A program made the position numbers and the translations under genes. Under the pieces are notes generated by a model that was not told the DNA's origin, made no database searches, and saw nothing but the letters and a program-made list of their open reading frames with translations. Shown piece by piece: positions 27,151 through 34,978 of a DNA stretch of 45,431 bases. The stretch's first letter is position 1, and each line of letters begins with the position of its first letter. Source of the DNA: Spirochaetales bacterium (GTDB taxonomy: Bacteria; Spirochaetota; Spirochaetia; Sphaerochaetales; Sphaerochaetaceae); contig JAHDQJ010000025.1 in NCBI GenBank assembly GCA_018433865.1, positions 1 to 45,431 on the forward strand, in the 5' to 3' direction.

Positions 27151-27984
27151 CTACCCCTTCATACCCGTCAATGTGATTCCCTGGATAATCTTCTTGCGCA
27201 TCAACAGGAACATGATGAGCACAGGAATGATCGAGAGCATGGAACCGGCGTTGATAGGTCCGAGGTCGACGGTAAACCGGTATTGGAACATCCCGAGTCC
27301 GAGTTCCATCGTCCACAACTCCCGGCTGCTGGTGATGATCAAAGGCCAGATGAACGCAGCCCATGTCTGCTGGAATGCGAAGATCGAAATCGCTCCGATA
27401 GGTCCTCCGAGCATCGGGAATACCACAGACAGGAAAATCCTCCACTCAGAGGCTCCGTCGATGCGAGCGGCATCGAGCAGTTCATCGGGAATCGAGGCCA
27501 TGATGTTCTGGCGCATGAAAAATATTCCATAGCTCATGATAAGGTAAGGAGCTATCAATCCTATGAATTTATTCACCCATCCCATCTTCACCATGCTCAT
27601 GTACAAAGGAATCATATAGACTTCAAGGGGAACCATCGCAGTCGACAATGTAAGGATGAACAGAAAGCTTTTCAACGGAAAATTGAACTTCGCAAAGACA
27701 TAGCCCGCCACCGAGCTGGTGATGAGAATCGCCACTGTGGAGAGAGAGGCCATCAAAACGCTATTCACGAAGAACCGGGCGAACGGAGCTGTTGCGAATA
27801 CCGTCACATAGTTCTGGATGGTCACCGTATTCGGAATGAGCTGAGGTGGCCAACTCAAGACCTCGTGAGGCGGCTTCAATGAGGTGGAAAGCATCCAGAT
27901 GAAGGGCAGGACCATGATGGAAGCTCCCAATAGCAGTGACAGGTGCTTGAGTATGACCAACGGTTTCCCTGAGTAATTTTTCAT
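27151..27984 (-). CDS. Carbohydrate ABC transporter permease, MalG type
   Basis: The 277-residue inner-membrane permease has six predicted TM segments. The cytoplasmic EAA loop reads DAARIDGASEWRIFLSVVFPML, the contact site for the ATPase. It pairs with the MalF-type permease upstream, whose stop overlaps its ATG by 4 bp. The ATPase subunit is not in the window and is presumably a shared MsmX/UgpC-type protein encoded elsewhere. The cargo is probably the amino-sugar-like compound handled by the downstream enzymes. Confidence 0.93.
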   Translation of the reverse strand: MKNYSGKPLVILKHLSLLLGASIMVLPFIWMLSTSLKPPHEVLSWPPQLIPNTVTIQNYVTVFATAPFARFFVNSVLMASLSTVAILITSSVAGYVFAKFNFPLKSFLFILTLSTAMVPLEVYMIPLYMSMVKMGWVNKFIGLIAPYLIMSYGIFFMRQNIMASIPDELLDAARIDGASEWRIFLSVVFPMLGGPIGAISIFAFQQTWAAFIWPLIITSSRELWTMELGLGMFQYRFTVDLGPINAGSMLSIIPVLIMFLLMRKKIIQGITLTGMKG

Positions 27985-28946
27985 ACCAAGCCTCCTTTGC
28001 GAAGCAATCTTCGTTTATCTCTTCGCTCTTTGTTTCCGGAAATGCCGAATTGCAGCAGGGTGAGCGCGAGAATGATCAAAAAGAGAACCACCGCCTCCGC
28101 AGCGGCATAACCGGTACGGAAGTAACGGAAGGCATTTTCATAGATATCGAACACGATGGTCCGCACTGCATTGCCCGGAGCTCCTTGAGGCCCGCTGGTC
28201 ATGATGAATACCTGTGTGAACACGTTGTATGAATTGATCGTGGAAATGACCAGGACGAAGAGCATGATCGGCCTCAGCAATGGCATGATGATCCGCCAGA
28301 ATACTTGCATCGTACTCGCACCGTCGATCCTGGCTGCTTCAATGTAGGATTCGGGAATGTCACGCATTCCGACCAAAAAGATGATCATGTTGTACCCGAC
28401 GATCTTCCATACGCTCATGATGATGATCGCAACCATCGCGGTATTCGGAAACACCAACCATCCGATAGGCTCGATGCCGACCCAAGAGAGTACATAGTTG
28501 AGCAACCCATACGTCGGATCATAAATCCATTTCCAGACTACCGCCACCGGGACCATCGGCGTGATGACCGGCAAGAAGTATATGGTCTCATAGAGAGCGC
28601 TTGCCTTGGAACGTGTGGAGAGCAACGCTGCCAACAGGACCGCAAATGCAACACTGAAAAGAGTCACGAATACGGCAAAGTAGGTAGTGTTACGCAACGA
28701 GAGGACAAACAGATCGTCCGCAAACAGATCCTTGAAGTTTGTGAAACCGATGAACTGCTGGAGAGGATTCCCGATAGTCGACTGAAAGAAACTGTAGAGG
28801 AAGTTCTGGAAAATCGGAACTATCCTGACGAAGCCGAAGATCAGGATCACAGGAAGAATCGCCGTGTAGGCGAACACTCTCTTCTTGAATTCTGTCTCGC
28901 TCAGCTTCTTTCGCCCAGGAGACGATTCGGTGGATATACGTTTCAT
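27981..28946 (-). CDS. Carbohydrate ABC transporter permease, MalF type
   Basis: The 321-residue permease has a cytoplasmic N-terminus, six TM segments and the EAA loop IEAARIDGASTMQVFWRIIMPLL. The frame is open to an ATG at 28988, but that start lies inside the intercistronic hairpin. ATG 28946, with GGAAGG upstream, is preferred. It forms the heterodimeric channel with the MalG-type protein, and its position directly after the binding-protein gene is typical of CUT1 systems. Confidence 0.92.
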   Translation of the reverse strand: MKRISTESSPGRKKLSETEFKKRVFAYTAILPVILIFGFVRIVPIFQNFLYSFFQSTIGNPLQQFIGFTNFKDLFADDLFVLSLRNTTYFAVFVTLFSVAFAVLLAALLSTRSKASALYETIYFLPVITPMVPVAVVWKWIYDPTYGLLNYVLSWVGIEPIGWLVFPNTAMVAIIIMSVWKIVGYNMIIFLVGMRDIPESYIEAARIDGASTMQVFWRIIMPLLRPIMLFVLVISTINSYNVFTQVFIMTSGPQGAPGNAVRTIVFDIYENAFRYFRTGYAAAEAVVLFLIILALTLLQFGISGNKERRDKRRLLRKGGLV

Positions 28947-28969
28947 GGTTGGGTACCTTCCAAGTTTTC

Positions 28970-29003
28970 GATATATCGGGGAGCTCATGCCCCCCGATAT
29001 ATC
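28970..29003 (-). other. Intercistronic hairpin between binding-protein and permease genes
   Basis: A perfect 12-bp stem, GATATATCGGGG (28970-28981) against CCCCGATATATC (28992-29003), has a 10-nt loop. It lies 37 bp past the binding-protein stop codon. There is no U-run on the minus-strand side, so it looks like an mRNA-stabilising or partial-attenuation element that lets the binding protein be made in excess of the permeases. Confidence 0.7.
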
Positions 29004-29040
29004 TTACATGCGAATTCAATACAGTTGGGATCAAACTTCC

Positions 29041-30348
29041 TTATTCACCGAACATGTTGTAGCGTTGCAGGATTTGGTTCGTCTCGGCAGCTGCATCGGA
29101 GATGACCTTCGCGATTCCGGCAGGATTGTCCACGAGCGAGGAATCGAGGAATGCGGTGACCAGACGCTCTGCAAGACGAGTCATGAGCTCATCGAATGGA
29201 CCGATCGGGATGTATCCGAACTCTTCATACCCGGGCTCGGAAGCAATGAATGCCTTGAACTGGGGTTTGCGTGCGATGATCTCATCAAGCTTGACATCCG
29301 CGCGGGCAGGGAGCCAACCGACATTGTCGAGCATCCACTGCTGATTCGCGTCATTGACCATGAACAGTACAAAGTCCCATGCCAAGTCGGGATTCTTCGC
29401 AGCCTTGGTGACATAGAGGTTCTGGATGTTCGTGATGCGTCCCCAACGTGCATCGGAGGGAACGAGGGCCGTGTCATACTTCAGATTCGGCGCCTTTGCG
29501 GCGGTATCACCGATAACCCAGGATTCCCTGAAGAACATGGCAGCCTGTCCGAGCTGGAAAGCTTCGGCATCATGCTTGATCTTATGATCGTCCCAATTGT
29601 CCTTGTGCACTGCGTCGACGTAGAACTTGAGGGCATTCCGACCTGCATCATTGTTGTAACCGGCGTGATAGGTACCGGGAGTCTTGCCTTCGGAGATGAT
29701 TGTTCCACCCATCGGATAGAGGACGAACCACCACTTCTCAGCTACTCCGGAACCTTGTCCCGAAATCCTCAGGCTGTGACCTGCACGAGTCAGATTGCCG
29801 GCTGCATCGTACTTGGCAAGCTTCTTCGCATACTCATACATTTCGCTCATGGTCTTCGGAGGACCGGAAAGTCCGGCTTCGGCGAACATCTCGGTGTTGT
29901 AGAATAGCGAAGTGCGTCCCTGGAAGAACGGCACACCATAGACATCACCCTTGTACATGTTGTTCTTCAGCGCGAAGTCGCTGTATCTGCCCGGAGCCTT
30001 TACGAATTGGTCCACATTGGCAGGCATCTTGGGCATGAAACCGGCCTCTATGAACTTCTGGTTGGCGTACACAGATACGTCAATGATGTCAGCGACCGTG
30101 TTCGAGGGGATCGTAGCGGAGAGTTTCTGCTCGAACTCCCGCAACGGGTGGGTCACGATGTTGAATTCTACATTGGGATGGGTCTTCTGATACTCAGCGG
30201 CCGCATACTTGTAAAACGCTTCCATCTCCGGATATCCGCACCAAATCGAAAGGGTTTCCTTCCCTCCGGTTTCTGCAGCTCCGCCTGCGAATGCCATGCT
30301 TGCCACGAGCAACAGGGCGAACATGACGAGACACAATTTCCGTGCCAT
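29041..30348 (-). CDS. Extracellular sugar-binding protein of an ABC transporter (family 1)
   Basis: The 435-residue protein has a Sec signal peptide ending near AFA|GGAAE, a form common in spirochaete binding proteins; no lipobox cysteine is seen. The mature part has family-1 solute-binding features: LSIWCGYPEMEAF, YQKTHPNVEFNIV, VYGVPFFQGRTSLFYNTEMFAEAGL and a late KNPDLAWDFVLFMV. It would capture an oligosaccharide or glycoside outside the membrane and deliver it to the two permeases. AAGGAGG precedes the ATG. It is the first gene of the operon, with a promoter and operator-like dyads upstream at 30384-30437. Confidence 0.93.
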   Translation of the reverse strand: MARKLCLVMFALLLVASMAFAGGAAETGGKETLSIWCGYPEMEAFYKYAAAEYQKTHPNVEFNIVTHPLREFEQKLSATIPSNTVADIIDVSVYANQKFIEAGFMPKMPANVDQFVKAPGRYSDFALKNNMYKGDVYGVPFFQGRTSLFYNTEMFAEAGLSGPPKTMSEMYEYAKKLAKYDAAGNLTRAGHSLRISGQGSGVAEKWWFVLYPMGGTIISEGKTPGTYHAGYNNDAGRNALKFYVDAVHKDNWDDHKIKHDAEAFQLGQAAMFFRESWVIGDTAAKAPNLKYDTALVPSDARWGRITNIQNLYVTKAAKNPDLAWDFVLFMVNDANQQWMLDNVGWLPARADVKLDEIIARKPQFKAFIASEPGYEEFGYIPIGPFDELMTRLAERLVTAFLDSSLVDNPAGIAKVISDAAAETNQILQRYNMFGE

Positions 30349-30383
30349 ACACTCCTCCTTTTATGGTGTGTTGTCTGCTATGC

Positions 30384-30437
30384 AACATTTAATAATGTTA
30401 CGTGTTATTATATACCCCCCGAATATGGTGCCGTCAA
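30384..30437 (-). promoter_or_regulatory. Promoter and operator-like dyads of the transport/hydrolase operon
   Basis: TTGACG (30432-30437) and TATATA (30409-30414) are 17 bp apart on the minus strand. Overlapping and following the -10 is TAATAACA-N7-TTATTA. Directly downstream is a perfect AACATT-TAAT-AATGTT dyad (30384-30399). The 11-mer ATATAATAACA (30403-30413, minus strand) also occurs in the nagA promoter. The nearby ROK repressor is the likely ligand. Confidence 0.55.
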
Positions 30438-30720
30438 GGAAAATCTCTTGGGTCGTTGAAATTACCGAAGGTCTGACACATCATGAGAATTTGCACGACG
30501 CACCATCTGCATGGCGGGATCAAACCGCATCTGCAGAACAAACGGGAAAGATACGACAGGGGTATGGGAAGTAGCGTGATTCAGGATCTCCCGCACAGGT
30601 GTACCACTGGCAACGTCATGGTTCCGATCGGGTCTTCGGCCCTATCGTCCTTTTTGGCTCCCTATGCATGGGATCCCGAATGACACGGAATGTATGCCAT
30701 CCATCTTGCAGACCGTATGT
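30438..30720. other. Intergenic region downstream of the ROK gene
   Basis: No gene, clear terminator or repeat was recognised in these 283 bases. Together with the promoter it makes the 372-bp gap between the ROK gene and the binding-protein gene. A weak GGGCC/GGCCC-type fold near 30633-30650 is the only structure seen. Confidence 0.4.
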
Positions 30721-31917
30721 TCAATCCTGGACAGTAAGCTCTTTCTGCAATCGGTTCTTGAAGAGGCTTGCAGTACTTCCATAGATTTCACCCCGGAATT
30801 CCGGTTGCAGGAGGAGGAAAGTCACGTCATCATGCGTATACGGTGAAGTCCGACGGTAAAACTGCTCCTTAACATATGCATAAATCCCTTCATCCATAAG
30901 GAAGGGGCTGAGGAGGATGATCCGTTCCGGGTGGAGAATCTGGTAGAGAGTCGCAAGACTTTGGGCAAGGGCTTTCGCTGCCTTGCGGATGATCTCGCTC
31001 TCACCAAGATGATGCTCAAGGTAGAAAGGCCTGAAGTCATTTTCGTTTTCCGGAACACCCGGGTAGGCTTTGGAGAGCTCGGGAAGCAGAGCCCATAATG
31101 CAGCTTCCGTCTCCAGGCATCCGATGCCTCCGCATCGGCATACCGTCTCATTGTGCAAATCCACGGCAACGTGACCCGCTTCCATGATGTAACCGGGAGT
31201 TGATTCGAGTATCACGCCGTTCATCGCATAGGTGGCTCCGATGCCATAGCCCCAGTGGTAGAGGAGCGTTCCTCCCTCTTGATACTCGTTCTCATACATC
31301 AACAGGTGGTTCAGCTTGGCCTCAAGGCTCGTGGATACCAAGACCTCGGAGTTGAGTCGCTCACCGAGCTTTCCGAATGAGAAGTTCTTGATATTGGGCC
31401 AACGCATGGAGAATATCAGTTCCTGGCGAATCTTGTTGAAGTTACCGAAAAAAGACAAACCTACCCCGATGAACTTCGAACTCTCCGGGGTTTTTTCCTT
31501 CAGGGGGATGATCAGCTCCACCAACAAACGCATCAGATCATCATTACCCATCTGCAGGGAAACGTTGATCGAATTTTCTGCCAGGATGTCACCCTTGAGA
31601 TTCAGCAACACCGCTTTCAACTGCTTGGAGACGATATAGACCGCGACTCCCACCAGATAATCGGGATTCATGTAGAGCCGTATCTCCGGGCGCCCTTTCC
31701 TCCCATTGCTCTGCAGCTCACCTTCATAGACCATCCCCTGGTCGATAAGCTCGGCGACCATGTTGGAAACTGTGGTTGGACGCAATTTGAGATCGGTGAC
31801 GATTCTTTTCCTGGTAATACCCGGATCCAGGCATATCTGCTGGTAGATCAGTGCTTTTTCAGTATCCTTGATGCGGTGAGACGTCTGGTCATGAATGGTA
31901 TGCAATAGTGAAAGCAT
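30721..31917 (-). CDS. ROK-family transcriptional repressor (NagC/XylR type)
   Basis: The 398-residue protein has an N-terminal winged helix (ITRKRIVTDLKLRPTTVSNMVAELIDQGM, about residues 34-62) and a C-terminal ROK sugar-binding domain. The ROK zinc motif CRCGGIGCLET and the histidine of EAGHVAVD are present. The usual glycine-rich GIGVPGP reads GVGLSFFGNF, so ligand phosphorylation is unlikely and the protein is a sensor. It lies 19 bp behind nagA in one operon. By analogy with NagC it probably senses an amino-sugar phosphate and represses nagA and the transporter operon. Confidence 0.88.
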   Translation of the reverse strand: MLSLLHTIHDQTSHRIKDTEKALIYQQICLDPGITRKRIVTDLKLRPTTVSNMVAELIDQGMVYEGELQSNGRKGRPEIRLYMNPDYLVGVAVYIVSKQLKAVLLNLKGDILAENSINVSLQMGNDDLMRLLVELIIPLKEKTPESSKFIGVGLSFFGNFNKIRQELIFSMRWPNIKNFSFGKLGERLNSEVLVSTSLEAKLNHLLMYENEYQEGGTLLYHWGYGIGATYAMNGVILESTPGYIMEAGHVAVDLHNETVCRCGGIGCLETEAALWALLPELSKAYPGVPENENDFRPFYLEHHLGESEIIRKAAKALAQSLATLYQILHPERIILLSPFLMDEGIYAYVKEQFYRRTSPYTHDDVTFLLLQPEFRGEIYGSTASLFKNRLQKELTVQD

Positions 31918-31936
31918 GGGTGATGGGGAATCCTCT

Positions 31937-33118
31937 CTAGCTCCGAATGATATAACTTCCTGCGACCATTACATGTTCTACAACGAAATTAGGACTGAAT
32001 ACAACAATGTCGGCATCGAACCCGCAAGCAATCTTCCCTTTTCTTGTCGAAAGACCTGCGATCTTCGCCGGATTCACCGTCATCATCCGAACAGCATCGG
32101 TCAATGGGAGACCGACATCCATGTGCATGGTCCTGACCAACCGCTCTCCTGTCGCGATGCTTCCCGCGAACGCACTACGATCGGGAAGCTTCGCCACCCC
32201 ATCTTCGACGATGACCCGCTGTCCTGTCTCGTTAGCACCCAAAAGGAACTCGCCTTCTCCCAATCCTGTGGCGCGAAGCGAATCAGAGACAAGGCACATG
32301 TTTGCGGTTCCTTTCACTTTGTGTATCAAGCGTAGCAACGATACCGGCAGATGCTTTCCGTCAGCAATCACCTCAACCGGAAGATCATCAATCAGATAAC
32401 CGGCCTCGATCACACCCGCGTGCCGATAGGCATGTTTTCGAAAGACTCCCGACATGCCCGAATACATATGTGTAAGCAGGCTGAATCCTTGTTCCATCGC
32501 CTTGAGTATCGTCTCATAATCTGTGTTCGTGTGTGCCATCGAGGCTATTACGCCTCGTTTGACAAGTTCGCGTCCCATCTCCAATGCACCCGGCAACTCA
32601 GGAGCGAGCGACCAACGCTTGATATCAGGAAATTGATCAAGTAGCGGGAGGTACTCATTCGGATCCGGATCACGAATGTATCTCGGATCCTGTGCTCCGC
32701 GCTGTTCCTGTGCAAAATAGGGTCCCTCAAGATGCAACCCGATGAAGTTGGGCATGCCCGGGCTATGCTTGACTTGCAAATAAGCTTCGATGGAACGGCG
32801 GGTATCTTCGATCGATCCCGATAACGTTGTCGGCATCATGCTTGTTGTCCCATGTTCCAAGTGCATTCGCGCAGCTTTCTCATACGCATCCACGGTGCCG
32901 TCCATGAAATCGGCACCCCCTGCTCCATGCACATGCAAATCGATTAAACCTGGTGCTACATAGCTGTGCCTGACATCGAGCTCACTCTCGTGTTGTCCGA
33001 CAGTACTCCCAAGAGGTTCCACCCGTGTGATGATTCCGCTTTCGATATGGATATCGCCATCGATCATCCTGTAGGGAGTGATTATCCTTGCATTCTTGAT
33101 CACCCATGCCCGCTCCAT
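31937..33118 (-). CDS. nagA: N-acetylglucosamine-6-phosphate deacetylase
   Basis: The 393-residue cytoplasmic enzyme removes acetate from GlcNAc-6-phosphate. Metal and catalytic positions are visible: HVHGAGG near the N-terminus, HLEGPY (Glu ligand), MAHTNTDYE and LLTHMYSGMSG (His ligands), and LVSDSL (catalytic Asp). The frame extends 8 codons upstream, but ATG 33118 is preferred, with AAAGGTGG upstream. It is co-transcribed with the ROK regulator and starts from a promoter that carries an operator-like dyad. Its product would be deaminated by a NagB-type enzyme, for which the gene at 18798 is a candidate. Confidence 0.92.
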   Translation of the reverse strand: MERAWVIKNARIITPYRMIDGDIHIESGIITRVEPLGSTVGQHESELDVRHSYVAPGLIDLHVHGAGGADFMDGTVDAYEKAARMHLEHGTTSMMPTTLSGSIEDTRRSIEAYLQVKHSPGMPNFIGLHLEGPYFAQEQRGAQDPRYIRDPDPNEYLPLLDQFPDIKRWSLAPELPGALEMGRELVKRGVIASMAHTNTDYETILKAMEQGFSLLTHMYSGMSGVFRKHAYRHAGVIEAGYLIDDLPVEVIADGKHLPVSLLRLIHKVKGTANMCLVSDSLRATGLGEGEFLLGANETGQRVIVEDGVAKLPDRSAFAGSIATGERLVRTMHMDVGLPLTDAVRMMTVNPAKIAGLSTRKGKIACGFDADIVVFSPNFVVEHVMVAGSYIIRS

Positions 33119-33142
33119 GCTGTTGCACCACCTTTCTCCCAT

Positions 33143-33170
33143 ATAATAACATACAATGGTTATAATTCAA
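33143..33170 (-). promoter_or_regulatory. nagA promoter with operator-like dyad
   Basis: TTGAAT (33165-33170) and TATTAT (33143-33148) are 16 bp apart on the minus strand. The spacer is filled by the dyad ATAAC-N8-GTTAT (33146-33163). The plus-strand 11-mer ATATAATAACA (33141-33151) is shared, in the other orientation, with the binding-protein promoter. Confidence 0.5.
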
Positions 33171-33194
33171 GAAACACCTCATGCGATCATGGGG

Positions 33195-33214
33195 GACATG
33201 TCCATGAACATGTC
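33195..33214. promoter_or_regulatory. Perfect 20-bp inverted repeat, possible operator
   Basis: GACATGT-CCATGA-ACATGTC has 7-bp perfect arms and lies in the divergent region between nagA and the EamA gene. Its arms differ from the TAATAACA motif of the nag promoters, so another regulator, possibly acting on the EamA gene, is implied. Confidence 0.45.
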
Positions 33215-33348
33215 GGCATGAAGACGACAGTCCGGAAGTGACGGGAGAACCGGATGTACAGAATCCCACCGAAGGATTTTTCGATTCGTTAGACAATCCC
33301 AACCATGCCCAGCTGTACATTTTTACACTTCCGTGGCACATTCTCCGC

Positions 33349-34266
33349 ATGGAACGACGCAGTTCGATTGCACACGGCGTGGCCTTCGGAACCATATTGG
33401 TCTGGGGGACCACATTCATCGCGACCAAGATCCTCCTCGACGACTTCTCTCCGATCGAGATCCTCGTGATCCGGTTCGTCATGGGATATCTCGGGCTGGT
33501 CATATTCGACATCGTCTCAGGCAAGCGCACGACAGCGAAGCGCTTCGAGGCGAAGCAGGAACTCCTGTTCGCAGGCGCGGGGTTGACCGGGGTCGTCATG
33601 TACTACCTGCTGGAGAACTTCGCACTGACACTCACCTATGCATCGAATGTCGGGATCCTCGTCTCCATGGCACCGCTCACCACGGCTCTGCTGGCTCTTT
33701 TCTTCCTCAGGGAGGAACCGATCAAGTTCTCCCTCGTCATCGGCTTCGTCATCGCGACCGTAGGGGCAGCCCTCGTCATGTTCAACGGAACGGTCACGCT
33801 CAAACTGTCACTCACAGGCGATTTGCTTGCACTTGCCTCGACCGTGGGATGGGCGATCTATTCGATCATTCTCAAGAAGATCGATACCACGCGTTACGCG
33901 GTGACCACCTACACGAAGAAAATTTTCTTCTATGGCATCGTGTTCATGCTTCCTGTCGCCCTCCTGAGCGACTTCTCCGTCCAAGCATCCTCCTTCTCCG
34001 CAAGGAACATCCTCTTGTTGCTCTTCCTCGGCCTCGGGGCGAGTGCCACATGTTTCGTCAGCTGGAACCATGCAGTACAAGTCCTGGGAGTATTCAAGAC
34101 CAGCGCATATATCTACCTGACGCCCTTGGTCTCCCTCTTCACCGCTGCGGTGGTGCTTGCCGAACAGGTAACCCTGATGGCAATCCTCGGCTGCCTGCTC
34201 GTACTGGGCGGTCTGTATGTGTCGGAACGCAAGACGGCCAAGAACATGGAGAGCGCAGCCGCATAG
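33349..34266 (+). CDS. EamA/DMT-family membrane exporter
   Basis: The 305-residue protein shows about ten hydrophobic segments arranged as two EamA repeats (first with VWGTTFIATKILLDDFSPIEILVIRF, second with GWAIYSIILKKID). This is the drug/metabolite transporter family; substrate unknown, often amino acids or other metabolites. The open frame runs upstream to 33238, but those extra 37 residues are hydrophilic and the first TM begins just after ATG 33349. Neither start has a clear ribosome site, so the start is uncertain. A 59-bp gap separates it from tlpA. Confidence 0.82.
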   Translation: MERRSSIAHGVAFGTILVWGTTFIATKILLDDFSPIEILVIRFVMGYLGLVIFDIVSGKRTTAKRFEAKQELLFAGAGLTGVVMYYLLENFALTLTYASNVGILVSMAPLTTALLALFFLREEPIKFSLVIGFVIATVGAALVMFNGTVTLKLSLTGDLLALASTVGWAIYSIILKKIDTTRYAVTTYTKKIFFYGIVFMLPVALLSDFSVQASSFSARNILLLLFLGLGASATCFVSWNHAVQVLGVFKTSAYIYLTPLVSLFTAAVVLAEQVTLMAILGCLLVLGGLYVSERKTAKNMESAAA

Positions 34267-34325
34267 AGTTGCCGGGCGGTCCCGTTCATGGTATCTTCTA
34301 CCGATATATCAGTATGAGGTACCAC

Positions 34326-34856
34326 ATGAAAACACATTATGGAAAAATGATCGGGGCAGTGCTGCTGCTCCTCGTGTTGGCCATGAGCGTGATCGGAGCA
34401 GCCGATCTCGATGCGTTCTGGACGCTCGATCTCGAAGGGAATGAGGTGACCCAGGAAATATTCTCTCCCTACCGGCTCACATTGGTCAACGTCTGGGCGA
34501 CCTTTTGCCCCCCCTGCTTGCAGGAGATGCCCGATTTGGCTGCATTGAGTGATGAGTACGCCTCGAAGGGTGTGCAGATCTTGGGAATCGTCACCGATGT
34601 ATACCACTCCAACCAGCAGGTTTTCATGAACAACCTCGGTACCGCAAACGCCATCATCGAAAAAACCGGAGCCGATTATGTACATCTGTTGCCATCGCAA
34701 GACCTGCATGAGCTCCGGTTGAAGTACGTCCAGGTGGTCCCGGAGACGTTTTTCGTTGACAGCACAGGCAAGATCGTGGGAAAAACGTATTATGGAGCGA
34801 AGAACAAAGCAGCATGGAAAAGCGTGATCGATTCCACATTGGCTCTTCTCGACTGA
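34326..34856 (+). CDS. TlpA-like thiol-disulfide oxidoreductase, membrane-anchored or exported
   Basis: The 176-residue protein has an N-terminal hydrophobic export signal or anchor (about residues 6-25) and a thioredoxin fold with the active site WATFCPPC, the Pro-loop VVPETFFVD, and a DVYHSNQQ insert typical of TlpA/ResA proteins. It would act on thiols outside the cytoplasmic membrane. ATG 34326 has GAGG 6 nt upstream. Its last 43 bp overlap the next small gene in another frame, and a membrane Fe-S protein follows, so the three form a tight redox module. Confidence 0.87.
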   Translation: MKTHYGKMIGAVLLLLVLAMSVIGAADLDAFWTLDLEGNEVTQEIFSPYRLTLVNVWATFCPPCLQEMPDLAALSDEYASKGVQILGIVTDVYHSNQQVFMNNLGTANAIIEKTGADYVHLLPSQDLHELRLKYVQVVPETFFVDSTGKIVGKTYYGAKNKAAWKSVIDSTLALLD

Positions 34857-34978
34857 TATCCCTCATCTTCCTCATCGCCGGAGGCTGCCTGATTGCCATC
34901 GGATTGATCCGCGGTGAGCAGTTCACCGTACTGAAGAAGGCGACGATGATCTGTCTGGAGTGTATCGGCCTTGGCTAG
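34814..34978 (+). CDS. Small CXXC-motif membrane peptide (CD1871A-like)
   Basis: This 54-residue gene starts with ATG 34814 inside the end of tlpA. It encodes one hydrophobic segment (LISLIFLIAGGCLIAIGLIRGE) followed by the conserved end TVLKKATMICLECIGLG, with C-x2-C. This matches a small family known to me as CD1871A-type CXXC proteins, which sit between TlpA-like and 4Fe-4S membrane proteins. Its stop overlaps the TTG start of the next gene by 8 bp. Translational overlap on both sides indicates tightly balanced production. Confidence 0.8.
   Translation: MEKRDRFHIGSSRLISLIFLIAGGCLIAIGLIRGEQFTVLKKATMICLECIGLG

Noticed and set aside
33333-34325. Upstream part of a long frame that ends as tlpA
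   Set aside because: The first 331 codons are the out-of-frame shadow of the EamA gene. Only the part from ATG 34326, with its own ribosome site and signal segment, is real.
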